DNA of 64,000 nucleotides from Desulfomonile tiedjei. Its GTDB lineage: Bacteria > Desulfobacterota > Desulfomonilia > Desulfomonilales > Desulfomonilaceae. Location of the stretch: positions 1 to 64,000 of the forward strand of contig JACRDG010000083.1 of assembly GCA_016218715.1 (NCBI GenBank), read 5' to 3'. Under the pieces are notes generated by a model. It was given only the letters and a program-made list of their open reading frames with translations, was not told the origin of the DNA and did not search any database. The stretch's first letter is position 1, and every line of letters begins with the position of its first letter. This document shows positions 45,367 to 56,100 of this stretch, in pieces. The translations under genes were made by a program, and so were the position numbers.

Positions 45367-45485
45367 ACAAGCCTCCGGTTGCGAGTTCAATTGAGCCCTG
45401 TTTCAGCGGGGACCCGCTAACACTACGATATCCGAAATGTTGCGCAGACGCACCATGAGGAGTTTAGCTCAAGGAGCGTTCGGTC

Positions 45486-47536
<2,051 letters not shown>

Positions 47537-47538
47537 GG

Positions 47539-49365
47539 CTACTTCTCCAGTTCCGCGCAAAACTTTGCCAACTGGCCCGCCGCCGCCTCAAACCTCGACA
47601 CTTCCTCAGCGATGGCTTCGGCGTGCTCCTTGCGTTTTACGTAAGCTGCCTCAATCGCGCCGTGGGTCGCCGCAATAGTCTCCTGAAACCGCTGGTCGAG
47701 GGTGAGACCGAAACGCCGGAACGCATCATTGAGATTCTGCAAGGTCGCCCACCGGAGATTCTCGACGTTGTGACGGACCAGCGTGTCGATCTGCCTCGAC
47801 AAGCGTTTCTTCAATCTCGTCATCCTCATAGCTGCAGGGAGGAGCCTGTCGAGTGCTTCTTCGGGGACCACGATGGGGAGCGTAGGCACTCGCTTTCTCA
47901 GCACCCAGTGCGGACGGCGCTTCATTTCAAAGGCCTCGGAACTGTCCGGTGCATGATAGGGGATATCGAAAAGCTGTGCCGCGGCCTGACGAATCAACTC
48001 GATCAGATCGTCTGCCCGCTGCTGGTGCGGTCGCAGAGTCTGCGTCACCGACAGGCCAAAATTACGCGACACATCCTCTGCCGACGTCTGGAAAAAACCG
48101 GTTACCTCCTCGGCCAGTGCGTCCAGAATTTCCTGCTCCGAGACATCGCCGTCCCTCATCACTGAGAACGATGCCTCTACCACACCTTCGAGGTGTTCCG
48201 AAGAGCGCTCGCGCAGGGACTCGGCTTCCTGTTCCAGTGCCCCCAAGGCCCGCTTTCGGTCGCCTGCGAGGAGATCCTGCGCGGCCAACCTCTCCCTCTC
48301 CGCGTGCTTCAGTTCCTGAGCGAAAACCTGTAGCCGCTCTTCCAGATCTTGGAGTGGCATCTGCAACGATTTTACGGACAGCCGTAACCGCATGATCACG
48401 TCTTCGAGCACATCCCGGGCCTTTCGGCCCAGCGCCTCGCGCAGCGCATTTGCCTTTTCGTAGGCGAGGAAGCAGACGAGATGACTTTCAACCTCGTGAA
48501 GGCCGCTCTCGGTCCAGAGTTGAGAGTCCTCGAAGAGCTTCGCGTCCAATCCTCGACGCGCGGAGACACAGAACACGGGGTGATCGTTGGTGACCCCGAT
48601 CTTCTCTCCGACCACCTTCTTGAAGAACGTCAGTGCCGCGTGGCGCTCTTGCTCGTTCAGGTAATCGACCTTGTTGAAGATGAAGAACAGCCTGTTCACC
48701 CGTGACTTGACCTCTTTGAGGAACTCAGCCTCCACTTCGGTCAAGGGCGGATCTGCCGACACGACGAACAACGCTGCGTCACATTGAGGCAGGAAGCTGA
48801 GCGTGGCCTCAGTATTGTGCGTAAAGGTGGACCCGATTCCCGGTGTGTCGATCAAGACAACGCCGTGTTGGAGGATAGGAGCGGGATGAGAGATCTCCAC
48901 CTGCAGCACACCCAGTCGGTTTTTCGGGTTGCCTTCTTCCGTCACAAAACCCTGGAGGATTTCCACGCAGGCTTCCAGGCTGTTTCCCGAGAATTCTTTG
49001 GCTGGCCGCTCGTCCTGGAACGAGACGCGCATCCGGATCTCATGGCCGTATTGGAGAAATGTTGGGATAGCAGTCAGCGGAACCACCGAGGTGGGCAACA
49101 ACGCCTCTCCGAGGAGCGCGTTCAGCAGCGTGCTCTTTCCGCGTTTGAATTGCCCGAGGACGGCGAGATGGAAACGCCCTTCCTCCAACCGGGTGCGAAG
49201 GAGGGTGAGTTTCTCTTTGTCTGAAGCGAACTGCGGCCCCAGTTCGTCGGCACTCTTGATTGCCTCCCCGAGCAGGAACTGAAAGTCGAGAGCTGCACGG
49301 GACGGCTCGTCATGCGCGCAGGAGACACTCACTATCTTTGAAAGCTGCAACGGGCCGGCATCCAC
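47539..49365 (-). CDS. Dynamin-family GTPase
   Basis: A 608-residue large GTPase. P-loop GQFKRGKST (71-79), switch II LIDTPGIGS (DTPG 173-176) and the guanine-specificity motif NKVDYL (231-236) are present. The C-terminal 330 residues are long alpha-helices with coiled-coil character (AQELKHAERERLAAQDLL), as in bacterial dynamin-like proteins that remodel membranes. No transmembrane segment is seen. The GTG start has AGGAGG seven bases upstream, while longer frames pass through a terminator and the fluoride riboswitch and are not credible. It is the first gene after that riboswitch. Confidence 0.9.
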   Translation of the reverse strand: MDAGPLQLSKIVSVSCAHDEPSRAALDFQFLLGEAIKSADELGPQFASDKEKLTLLRTRLEEGRFHLAVLGQFKRGKSTLLNALLGEALLPTSVVPLTAIPTFLQYGHEIRMRVSFQDERPAKEFSGNSLEACVEILQGFVTEEGNPKNRLGVLQVEISHPAPILQHGVVLIDTPGIGSTFTHNTEATLSFLPQCDAALFVVSADPPLTEVEAEFLKEVKSRVNRLFFIFNKVDYLNEQERHAALTFFKKVVGEKIGVTNDHPVFCVSARRGLDAKLFEDSQLWTESGLHEVESHLVCFLAYEKANALREALGRKARDVLEDVIMRLRLSVKSLQMPLQDLEERLQVFAQELKHAERERLAAQDLLAGDRKRALGALEQEAESLRERSSEHLEGVVEASFSVMRDGDVSEQEILDALAEEVTGFFQTSAEDVSRNFGLSVTQTLRPHQQRADDLIELIRQAAAQLFDIPYHAPDSSEAFEMKRRPHWVLRKRVPTLPIVVPEEALDRLLPAAMRMTRLKKRLSRQIDTLVRHNVENLRWATLQNLNDAFRRFGLTLDQRFQETIAATHGAIEAAYVKRKEHAEAIAEEVSRFEAAAGQLAKFCAELEK

Positions 49366-49417
49366 GGGGAATCCTCCTGGTCGAAACGTTTGGCGCAAAA
49401 GGCGCTCTGCCGAAAGG

Positions 49418-49450
49418 CCAAAAAACAAAAAACCCGCCTTCCGGCAGGTT
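49418..49450 (-). terminator. Intrinsic terminator of the fluoride riboswitch
   Basis: On the minus strand AACCTGCC-GGAA-GGCGGGTT forms an 8-bp stem with a GNRA-type loop, followed by TTTTTTGTTTTTT. It separates the aptamer from the dynamin-like gene. Confidence 0.88.
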
Positions 49451-49464
49451 CCTCTAGGACGGAT

Positions 49465-49540
49465 CTCCCACCGCAAGTTCTTTGCGGTAGGAGTCATCAG
49501 CCCTTCACGAGCGTTTTTGGGGGACTCCATCCCCTGGAGC
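49465..49540 (-). ncRNA. Fluoride riboswitch (crcB motif) with switching hairpin
   Basis: The aptamer (about 49,484-49,537) reads on the minus strand GGGGATGGAGTCCCCC, then AAAAACGCTC-GTGAA-GGGC, then TGATGACTCCTACCG, which is the crcB-motif order. The pseudoknot GGAGT/ACTCC pairs perfectly and P3 (GCTC/GGGC) is intact. The segment CTCCTACCGCAA can instead pair over 12 bases with TTGCGGTGGGAG (49,465-49,493), which would break the pseudoknot and is the likely ligand-free structure. Confidence 0.9.
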
Positions 49541-49546
49541 TTCATC

Positions 49547-49576
49547 AGATTACGGGTTTGCGGCGGAAAAAGTCAA
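49547..49576 (-). promoter_or_regulatory. Promoter of the fluoride riboswitch transcript
   Basis: TTGACT (49,571-49,576) and TAATCT (49,547-49,552) with an 18-bp spacer on the minus strand. The predicted start falls a few bases before the aptamer. Confidence 0.65.
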
Positions 49577-49597
49577 GCACGATTTGGGAGAGCCGGC

Positions 49598-50962
49598 CTA
49601 CGAGGCGATAACCCGATTTGCTATGACTTCGCCGGCCCTGAGGCCGCTGGCAGAAGCCTGGAGCAGGCTGCGGGTAATACCGGCGCCGTCCCCGATCGCA
49701 AAGAGGTTGCGCATCCCTGTTTCCAACTCCGGCGTGAGAGAAATGCGATTCGAATAGAATTTTACCTCCACGCCATACAGCAATGTGTCACGCGAATAAA
49801 TCCCCGGGGTAAGCTTATCCATGGCTTCGAGCATCTCCATGATGCTTTTGAGCAGGCGATAGGGAAGAACAAAGCTGAGGTCTCCGGGAACCGCGGTCTT
49901 CAACGTCGGGACCGTGGTGCTTCGAGCGATGCGATCCGCGTTGGACCGGCGCCCGTGCAGGAGATCTCCCAGGCGCTGAATCATCACCCCATGACCCAGG
50001 ATGTTCGCCAGTTCCGCGATGTACCTCCCGTAGCGGATCGGGTTGTCGAACGGCTCGGTGAACGACGAACTCACCAACACCGCGAAGTTCGTGTTATCCG
50101 TCCTCTTTCCCGCGTAGGAGTGTCCGTTGACGGTAAGGAGCCCGTCCAGATCCTCGGTGACCACTTCGCCGTACGGATTCATGCAGAACGTGCGGGTCTT
50201 GTCTTCGAAGGTCCGGGAGTAGAGGACGAGTTTCGCTTCATAGCAGGTGGCGGTCAGTTTCTCGAGAATCGACGCCTGCGTTTCCACCCGCACGCCGATG
50301 TCAACCGGGTTGGGGCGAGAATCCAGGCCAAGCCTTTCCGCTTCTTGCCGCATCCAGCGCGCTCCCACTCGACCCGGCGCGCAGACCACGATGGGCGCCC
50401 GTATTTCGGTGTCGTCCGCGGTGACGATCCCCGCAGGTGCAGCTCCCTCGGTCAGGATGCGGTCGACCCGCGTCTCGGTGAGAACGTCCACGCGACCTGT
50501 GAGGCTCTCTCTCATGCGACTGAGGAACCCGAAACAGTTCTCTGTCCCCAGGTGTCGCATGCGGCTCGGCACCAGCTCCATCCCGGCCGCTCGGGCCTCC
50601 GTCTTCAGGTCGTCCAGCGCATCGGATGGGCCGCAATACACCTGACTGGGCGCCCCGAACCCCAGGTAAATCCCGTCCGCCTCGTCCAGAAGCCGGATCA
50701 AGGTGGCTCGGTCCAGATAATCTCCGAGGAAACCGCCAACCTCGGGGGAGAGGATAAGCTTCCCGTCGCTGAACGCGCCGGCACCGCCCCAGCCGCACAT
50801 GAGGTCCCTGCCTTGGCGGTCCCTGCTGGAGATGTCCTTGCCCATGTCCACCATCAGGACATGCGAAACCCCGGCTTCGACGAGTTTGAATGCGCAGAAG
50901 ATTCCGGCTGGGCCTGCTCCGACGATGATGACGTCGTAAGAATTCCTCAAGCGCTCAGGCAT
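49598..50962 (-). CDS. FAD-dependent dehydrogenase, uncharacterised
   Basis: A 454-residue flavoprotein. YDVIIVGAGPAGIFCAFKLV is the FAD-binding Rossmann motif, DLMCGWGGAGAFSDGKL is the hallmark of the COG2509-like dehydrogenase group, and LFAIGDGAGITRSLLQASASG holds the second FAD motif with the conserved GD. The substrate is unknown. The ATG has GGGAG upstream; the longer frame adds 19 residues of no resemblance. Its stop lies 22 bp before the fluoride promoter, so it is outside that operon. Confidence 0.85.
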   Translation of the reverse strand: MPERLRNSYDVIIVGAGPAGIFCAFKLVEAGVSHVLMVDMGKDISSRDRQGRDLMCGWGGAGAFSDGKLILSPEVGGFLGDYLDRATLIRLLDEADGIYLGFGAPSQVYCGPSDALDDLKTEARAAGMELVPSRMRHLGTENCFGFLSRMRESLTGRVDVLTETRVDRILTEGAAPAGIVTADDTEIRAPIVVCAPGRVGARWMRQEAERLGLDSRPNPVDIGVRVETQASILEKLTATCYEAKLVLYSRTFEDKTRTFCMNPYGEVVTEDLDGLLTVNGHSYAGKRTDNTNFAVLVSSSFTEPFDNPIRYGRYIAELANILGHGVMIQRLGDLLHGRRSNADRIARSTTVPTLKTAVPGDLSFVLPYRLLKSIMEMLEAMDKLTPGIYSRDTLLYGVEVKFYSNRISLTPELETGMRNLFAIGDGAGITRSLLQASASGLRAGEVIANRVIAS

Positions 50963-51367
50963 GATCGATCTCCCGGCATGCAGCGTAAGTGAAGAAAACC
51001 ACCGTAGAATCCCGTGCAATTGCCGTTTCGTGTCTCATTTCATGAGAGGATAACACACTCGCCTCCCGATCGTCCTTGAATTCCCAGCCCGGTGGTCTTG
51101 ATTGATTGTCTCGGCATGACGCACGTTTGGCCTTTTCATTTCTAACCTCGCAAAATCTCGTGATCTCATACTTGACACCACTGTTTTCTGAACTTACTGT
51201 ACAGAATGCACGAAGGGCGTCCCCGCGTAAGAGGGAAGTTGCCCGAGTTGACAATGAAAGGGGGGAGTCTGCGGACAGACCTGTTGAGGCGTCCGAAGTG
51301 TCTTCAGCAAAAGATGAGCTCGTGACACTTGAACCACAAATAATGTACGACCGCAGGGGCGAAAAAT
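50963..51367. other. Intergenic region with a promoter for the HTH-repeat gene
   Basis: About 400 bp. TTGACA (51,170-51,175) and TACTGT (51,193-51,198) have a 17-bp spacer on the plus strand, overlapping an inverted repeat TTCTG-N11-CAGAA (51,184-51,204). The repeat may be an operator of the downstream DNA-binding protein itself or a LexA-like site; neither is established. Confidence 0.5.
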
Positions 51368-52099
51368 ATGGCGTCAGCGAATCAACAAGAAACGAGGCTC
51401 GTAAAGGCCCGTAAAGGTGGCCGAGACTCTTGGAATCTTAACCGTGCAATAGGACTTCTCAATGACGGGAAGACCTGTCGGGAAATAGCCGAAATCATGG
51501 GGCTTAGCCGCGAGCAGGTCTATGACGCTTTCAGAAGCCGAAGGATCGAGATAGTCCGGGACAAACGGGGCTCCAAACCCTCTTGGGACATGGACAAGGC
51601 AAAAGCCTTGGCAGACGAGGGGTACGCGATCTGTGAGATCGCCGAGATGATGAACCTGCCCCAGGACCTCGTCAGGTCCGGCTTTAAGAACAGAGGATGG
51701 AAGCCGCTGCACACCAAAAGCGGCAGACACGTCACGTGGGATGTGGAAACGGCAAAAGAACTCAGGGCACAAGGGTGGCGATGGGTGGATATCGATCGGA
51801 AACTGGGCCTTTCTGCCGGCACTGTGCGACATCATTTCGTACGACACGATCTCCACGTTCCTCGGCGTCAGCCGAACATGCAGTGGGACATCCTCGAAGC
51901 CCGAAGACTGAGACAAAGGGGTCTCTCCTGGAAGGAAATCGGCGAGAAAGTCGGGACCGACGGAAACAACGTCCGCCGCGCGTTTGTGAGACGGGGGTGG
52001 CCGCTGGCCGCGGGGAAAGAACCCACGGTCAAAGGGATTCCGAAGCTTCGTGGCCGCCTACCCAATCTGAGAGGAAAGAGTCTTATCAGAAGCTCGTAA
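51368..52099 (+). CDS. Protein of four tandem helix-turn-helix modules
   Basis: A 243-residue basic protein made of four similar units starting at Trp22, Trp73, Trp124 and Trp173 (period 49-51). Each reads W(D/N)xxxAxxLxxxGxxxxEI followed by a GLSxxxVRxxFxxRxW type recognition helix, for example AIGLLNDGKTCREIAEIMGL and EARRLRQRGLSWKEIGEKVG. Each unit resembles the resolvase/Hin-type HTH with a basic linker, so the whole may wrap along 40 bp or more of DNA. No catalytic domain is present. Function unknown. The start is only weakly supported by AGGGG upstream. Confidence 0.8.
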   Translation: MASANQQETRLVKARKGGRDSWNLNRAIGLLNDGKTCREIAEIMGLSREQVYDAFRSRRIEIVRDKRGSKPSWDMDKAKALADEGYAICEIAEMMNLPQDLVRSGFKNRGWKPLHTKSGRHVTWDVETAKELRAQGWRWVDIDRKLGLSAGTVRHHFVRHDLHVPRRQPNMQWDILEARRLRQRGLSWKEIGEKVGTDGNNVRRAFVRRGWPLAAGKEPTVKGIPKLRGRLPNLRGKSLIRSS

Positions 52100-52361
52100 G
52101 CCCGCTCGACACCGAGCGCCACGATTCCCGGCACCTCTGACCTGTGAAGGCACGGGGAAACGTTCGGGCGTTTGTCGTGGAGTGCCCTCATTCGTCTTGC
52201 CAGGCTCAGAGAAGGACTGTGATTCATCCCGAATCGATCTGCTGCTCCACATTACGTACAACTGCTTCCGCAACGACACGCCGCAGCAGGACGTGAGGAG
52301 GGAACTTCTCACTGACATCCCGGTCTTTCACCGCTGGCAATGATTGAAAGGCGGTGGGACG

Positions 52362-52643
52362 ATGGGTTCCCTGACCGACCTTATTAATTCAGCTCAGGCC
52401 ATCTTGGATAGCGGGTTCGATCTTCAAACGTTCCTCAGTTGGAAAACCATGGCCCTCCTATCTCTCCTCAGTGTGCTGGGTCCCTTCCACTATTATACTC
52501 AGCATTTCCGATGGATCGCAGCGGAGCAGAACGCACGAGGGCTTCTTGCCGGAGAAGGGATTCTGCTTGCCGCACAACAAGAAATCCTGAAACACCCGAG
52601 TCTGCTGGTGGCACATCAGAAACCGAACGCAAAGCCCGTGTGA
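52362..52643 (+). CDS. Small membrane protein, unknown
   Basis: A 93-residue protein with one likely membrane helix (MALLSLLSVLGPFHYYTQHF) in the middle, a short polar start (MGSLTDLINSAQAILDSGFD) and an amphipathic end (LLAGEGILLAAQQEILKHP). No family recognised. GGTGGG precedes the ATG. It lies downstream of the HTH-repeat gene with a 260-bp gap, and is followed by a long hairpin. Confidence 0.6.
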   Translation: MGSLTDLINSAQAILDSGFDLQTFLSWKTMALLSLLSVLGPFHYYTQHFRWIAAEQNARGLLAGEGILLAAQQEILKHPSLLVAHQKPNAKPV

Positions 52644-53139
52644 TACCAATGCGCGATCAAAGAAGTAGTACTGCTGATGGGAGCTCCTGGGAGGTCTCCG
52701 GGGCGCAGTGAGGCTGTGCCGTCCGCAGCGGAGGAGACCTCCCAGGAAAAGCCCTTGGTAGGCTCCTCTCATATTGCCTGGTGAAAAGCGCATTGGTATG
52801 GGTCCGCGCGCGACAAGGAATCGCTATCGGGGGCCGACCTTCTATAATCGATTTCCTTTGAACTTGTTGTGCGCATGTTGTACGCTGGCTGAGGAGAGAG
52901 ACTGAGCAATTTTCTTCGCAGGTTCAGCGCCGCACGGGCGGTGGCTTCGACCAAGCATTCATGACCGGCATGAAGGAGCTTGCTGTCAGAGGTACGGTGG
53001 GGCCGGTATCCTTCCCGGTCTGTTTCAAACATCACCCGAAAAGTCCAGCACGAAACGTCACGGAGTGACAAACCCTCGGCGCTTCCGTCACGCATACCCT
53101 GACTCGGGACTTGCCGGCCAGCGTTCTACGGAAAACGAA
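52644..53139. other. Non-coding interval with a strong hairpin
   Basis: About 500 bp. A 15-bp perfect inverted repeat TCCTGGGAGGTCTCC lies at 52,685-52,699 and its complement at 52,733-52,747, with a 33-bp loop. It may be an end-of-transcript structure of the small membrane protein gene. The kinase promoter must lie to the right, but none was recognised. Confidence 0.45.
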
Positions 53140-56100
53140 ATGGTAAAAGGATCGTCCACGGCCAACCCGTACGATGAAGAAGATGCTGTCAGGGTTCGCG
53201 CCGCGCAGATCCGGCAATTGTATACCCAGTCGCGAGCCGGCATGATCGCGGCGTTGATTGGCGCGGTGCTGCTGGTACTCGCATTCTGGGATGCCGTGCC
53301 GCGGGCGAACCTGATCGGATGGTTCGTTGCCTTCGTCGCACTGCAAATACCTCGCCATCTGCTCTGGTACAGTTTTCGGCGAACGCAACCGGAAATGGAA
53401 GCAACGTTCCCCTGGGGGCGGTGGTTTGCGGTAGGTAGCGGTCTCACGGCACTATTGTGGGGCCTGTCCGCGGTGTTTCTCTTCCCTGAACACAGTCTTT
53501 TTCTTCAGTGTGTCCTGCTTGCCTTCGTTGCCGGAGTAGCCGGGTCAACGGCGGTTGCCCACGCGCCACTCCGCGAATGCTATGTTCCGTCGATCCTCCT
53601 GTCGTTGTTGCCGCTTGGCGGGCGCCTTCTCTTCGATGGAGGCGACATTTTTGCCATGATGAGTGTCGCCGTTCTCGTGCTGATTCTGGCGCTCATCGGG
53701 ACCGGCGGAGCGGTCCATCGGATGGTTTCCGAGTCCATCAGGCTGAGGTTCGAGAAAGACGACCTGCTCGCCTCGCTCGAATCGGCACGACAGGAGCTGG
53801 AAGCACGTGTTGAAGCACGCACGAGGGAATTGTCCCGTGCCAACGAAAGGCTCGAGGCGGAAGTTGCCGAACGCGTGCAGGCAGAACGCCGACTCAACCT
53901 CCTCTCGTCGGCAGTGGAGCAGAGCAGCGAGGGGCTGATCGTCGCGGATCTGCGCGGCACCGCGTTCTATCTGAACGAAGCATTTGCTGAAGTCCACCAT
54001 TATACCCGCCCGGAAGTCATCGGACACCATATTTCCGTTTTTCACACACCGGAACAAATGGCTGCGGTGGAACAAGCCAACCGGCAGGTCTTGGAAACCG
54101 GGGAGTTCAGCGGCGAGATCTGGCACGCGCGGCGAGATGGAACGAATTTCCCAACCCTCATGCACAATTCCGTGCTGCGAAACGAGGCGGGGGAACCGAT
54201 CGGCATCATCGGCACGATGCGGGAGATCTCGGAGCTGAAAAGATGGGAGGAGGACCTCAAACTCGAAAAGCAGCGATTGCAGAGCCTGTCGGAAAATGCG
54301 CCGTTCGCCATGGTGATGATCGGCAGCGACGGGAGGTTTCATTACGTGAATCCGAAGTTCGTGGAACTGTTCGGCTACAATGCAGACGAAGTTCCCGACG
54401 GGCGGACCTGGTTCCGCAAGGCATTCCCCGACCGCAAATACCGCCATGACGCAATTTCCACATGGCTCGAAGACCTGCAGTCATGCGGACCGGGAGAACA
54501 ACGCTCTCGGATTCTGTTGACGCGATGCAAAGACGGTAAGAGTAGGACCATCCACTTCAGACCGGTCCAACTGGCAACCGGCGAGCATGTGATGACGTGC
54601 GAAGACATCACCGAGCGCCACAATGCAGAACTGGCCCTGAGAGAGAGTGAGGAACGCTTCCGAACGGCCTTTCATACCAGCCCGGACGCGATCATCATCA
54701 GCCGCCTCAGAGACTCTGTTATCGTTGACATTAACGAAGGATTTACCGCTCTCACTGGATACTCTCGGGAAGCGGTGATCGGACAGACCACACTGGATCT
54801 CCGCATCTGGGGCCACGAGCTTTACCGGGAACGATTTCTCGAGGGGATGGCGAAAGATGGGCAGGTGAGGAATCTGGAGGCCGAGTTTCGTCTAAGTGAC
54901 GGTCGGCTTAGGAAGGGCCTGATGTCCGCGACGATCATGACCGTCCATGGCGAACCTCATATCCTCGCGGCGGCTCGGGACATTCACGACTGGAAAGAGG
55001 CGTTGGAAGCGCTGAGAGAGAGTGAGCAACGACTCGAACTGGCACTGAAAGGTGCCGACCTGGGCCTCTGGGACTGGAACATAGTGACCGGAGACGCGGT
55101 CTTCGATCAGCGCTGGGCGGAAATGCTCGAATATCCCCTCGCCGAGGTCCCGACCGAAGTTGCTGCCTGGCGCACACTCGTTCATACCGAAGACTTGCCT
55201 CGGGTTACGGCTGCGTGGGCTTCTCATTCTCAGGGGCGTACCCCCACGTACGAAATCGAGCACCGAATGCGCACCAGGTCGGGAAACTGGAAATGGGTCC
55301 TGGCCCGAGGCAAGGTGGTCGAGTGGGATCCGACCGGACGCCCGGTGCGTGCCACAGGAACGCACCTCGACATTACCCAGCAGAAGAAACTAGCGGAAGA
55401 GCGAGACCGCCTGTTCAATTTATCCCTCGACATGTTGGCCATCGCCGGGTTTGACGGGTTCCTCAAGCAACTCAACCCCGCGTGGCAACAGACACTCGGG
55501 TGGACACGGGAAGAACTCCTCGCTCGGCCGTATCTCGACCTCGTGCATCCGGAAGATCGACGCGATACCATGTCCGCGGGGGAACGTTTGCGCACCGGCA
55601 AGGCGGTCTATTCCTTCGAAAACCGCTATCAGTGCAAAGACGGCTCGTATCGCTGGATTTCGTGGAACTCCTTTCCCTTGCCCGAAGAGAAACTCATCTT
55701 CGCCGTAGCGCGGGACATTACCGAACACAAACGCAGTCAGGAAGAATTGGCAAAAGCACAAGCGCTCCTCTCCGCGGCAATCGAGCAGACCCCCGCGGGC
55801 ATAATCGTCGCGGAAGCCCCGGACGCCACGATTATCGTTGCGAACTCGGCAGCGCTGGAAATGCGTTGCAAAACCGTTAAGCCTCCGGGCGACGAGCCGG
55901 TGAAGCTCAATCCGGAAGACTGGACGGTCTTTCATCCGGATGGCGCCCCCTTCGCTCCCGACGAACTTCCGCTCTCTCAGGCCGTGCGCCTTGGCGAAAC
56001 GGTCAAAGACATGGATGCTGTGGTTCGCCATTCCACCGGCGAGGAAAGATGGGTTCTTGCCAACGCGGCCCCTGTCAGGAGCGCGAGCGGCGAAATCGTT

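Noticed and set aside
49598-50962. The FAD-dependent dehydrogenase as part of the fluoride operon
   Set aside because: Its stop lies before the fluoride promoter and aptamer, so it is upstream of the control element.
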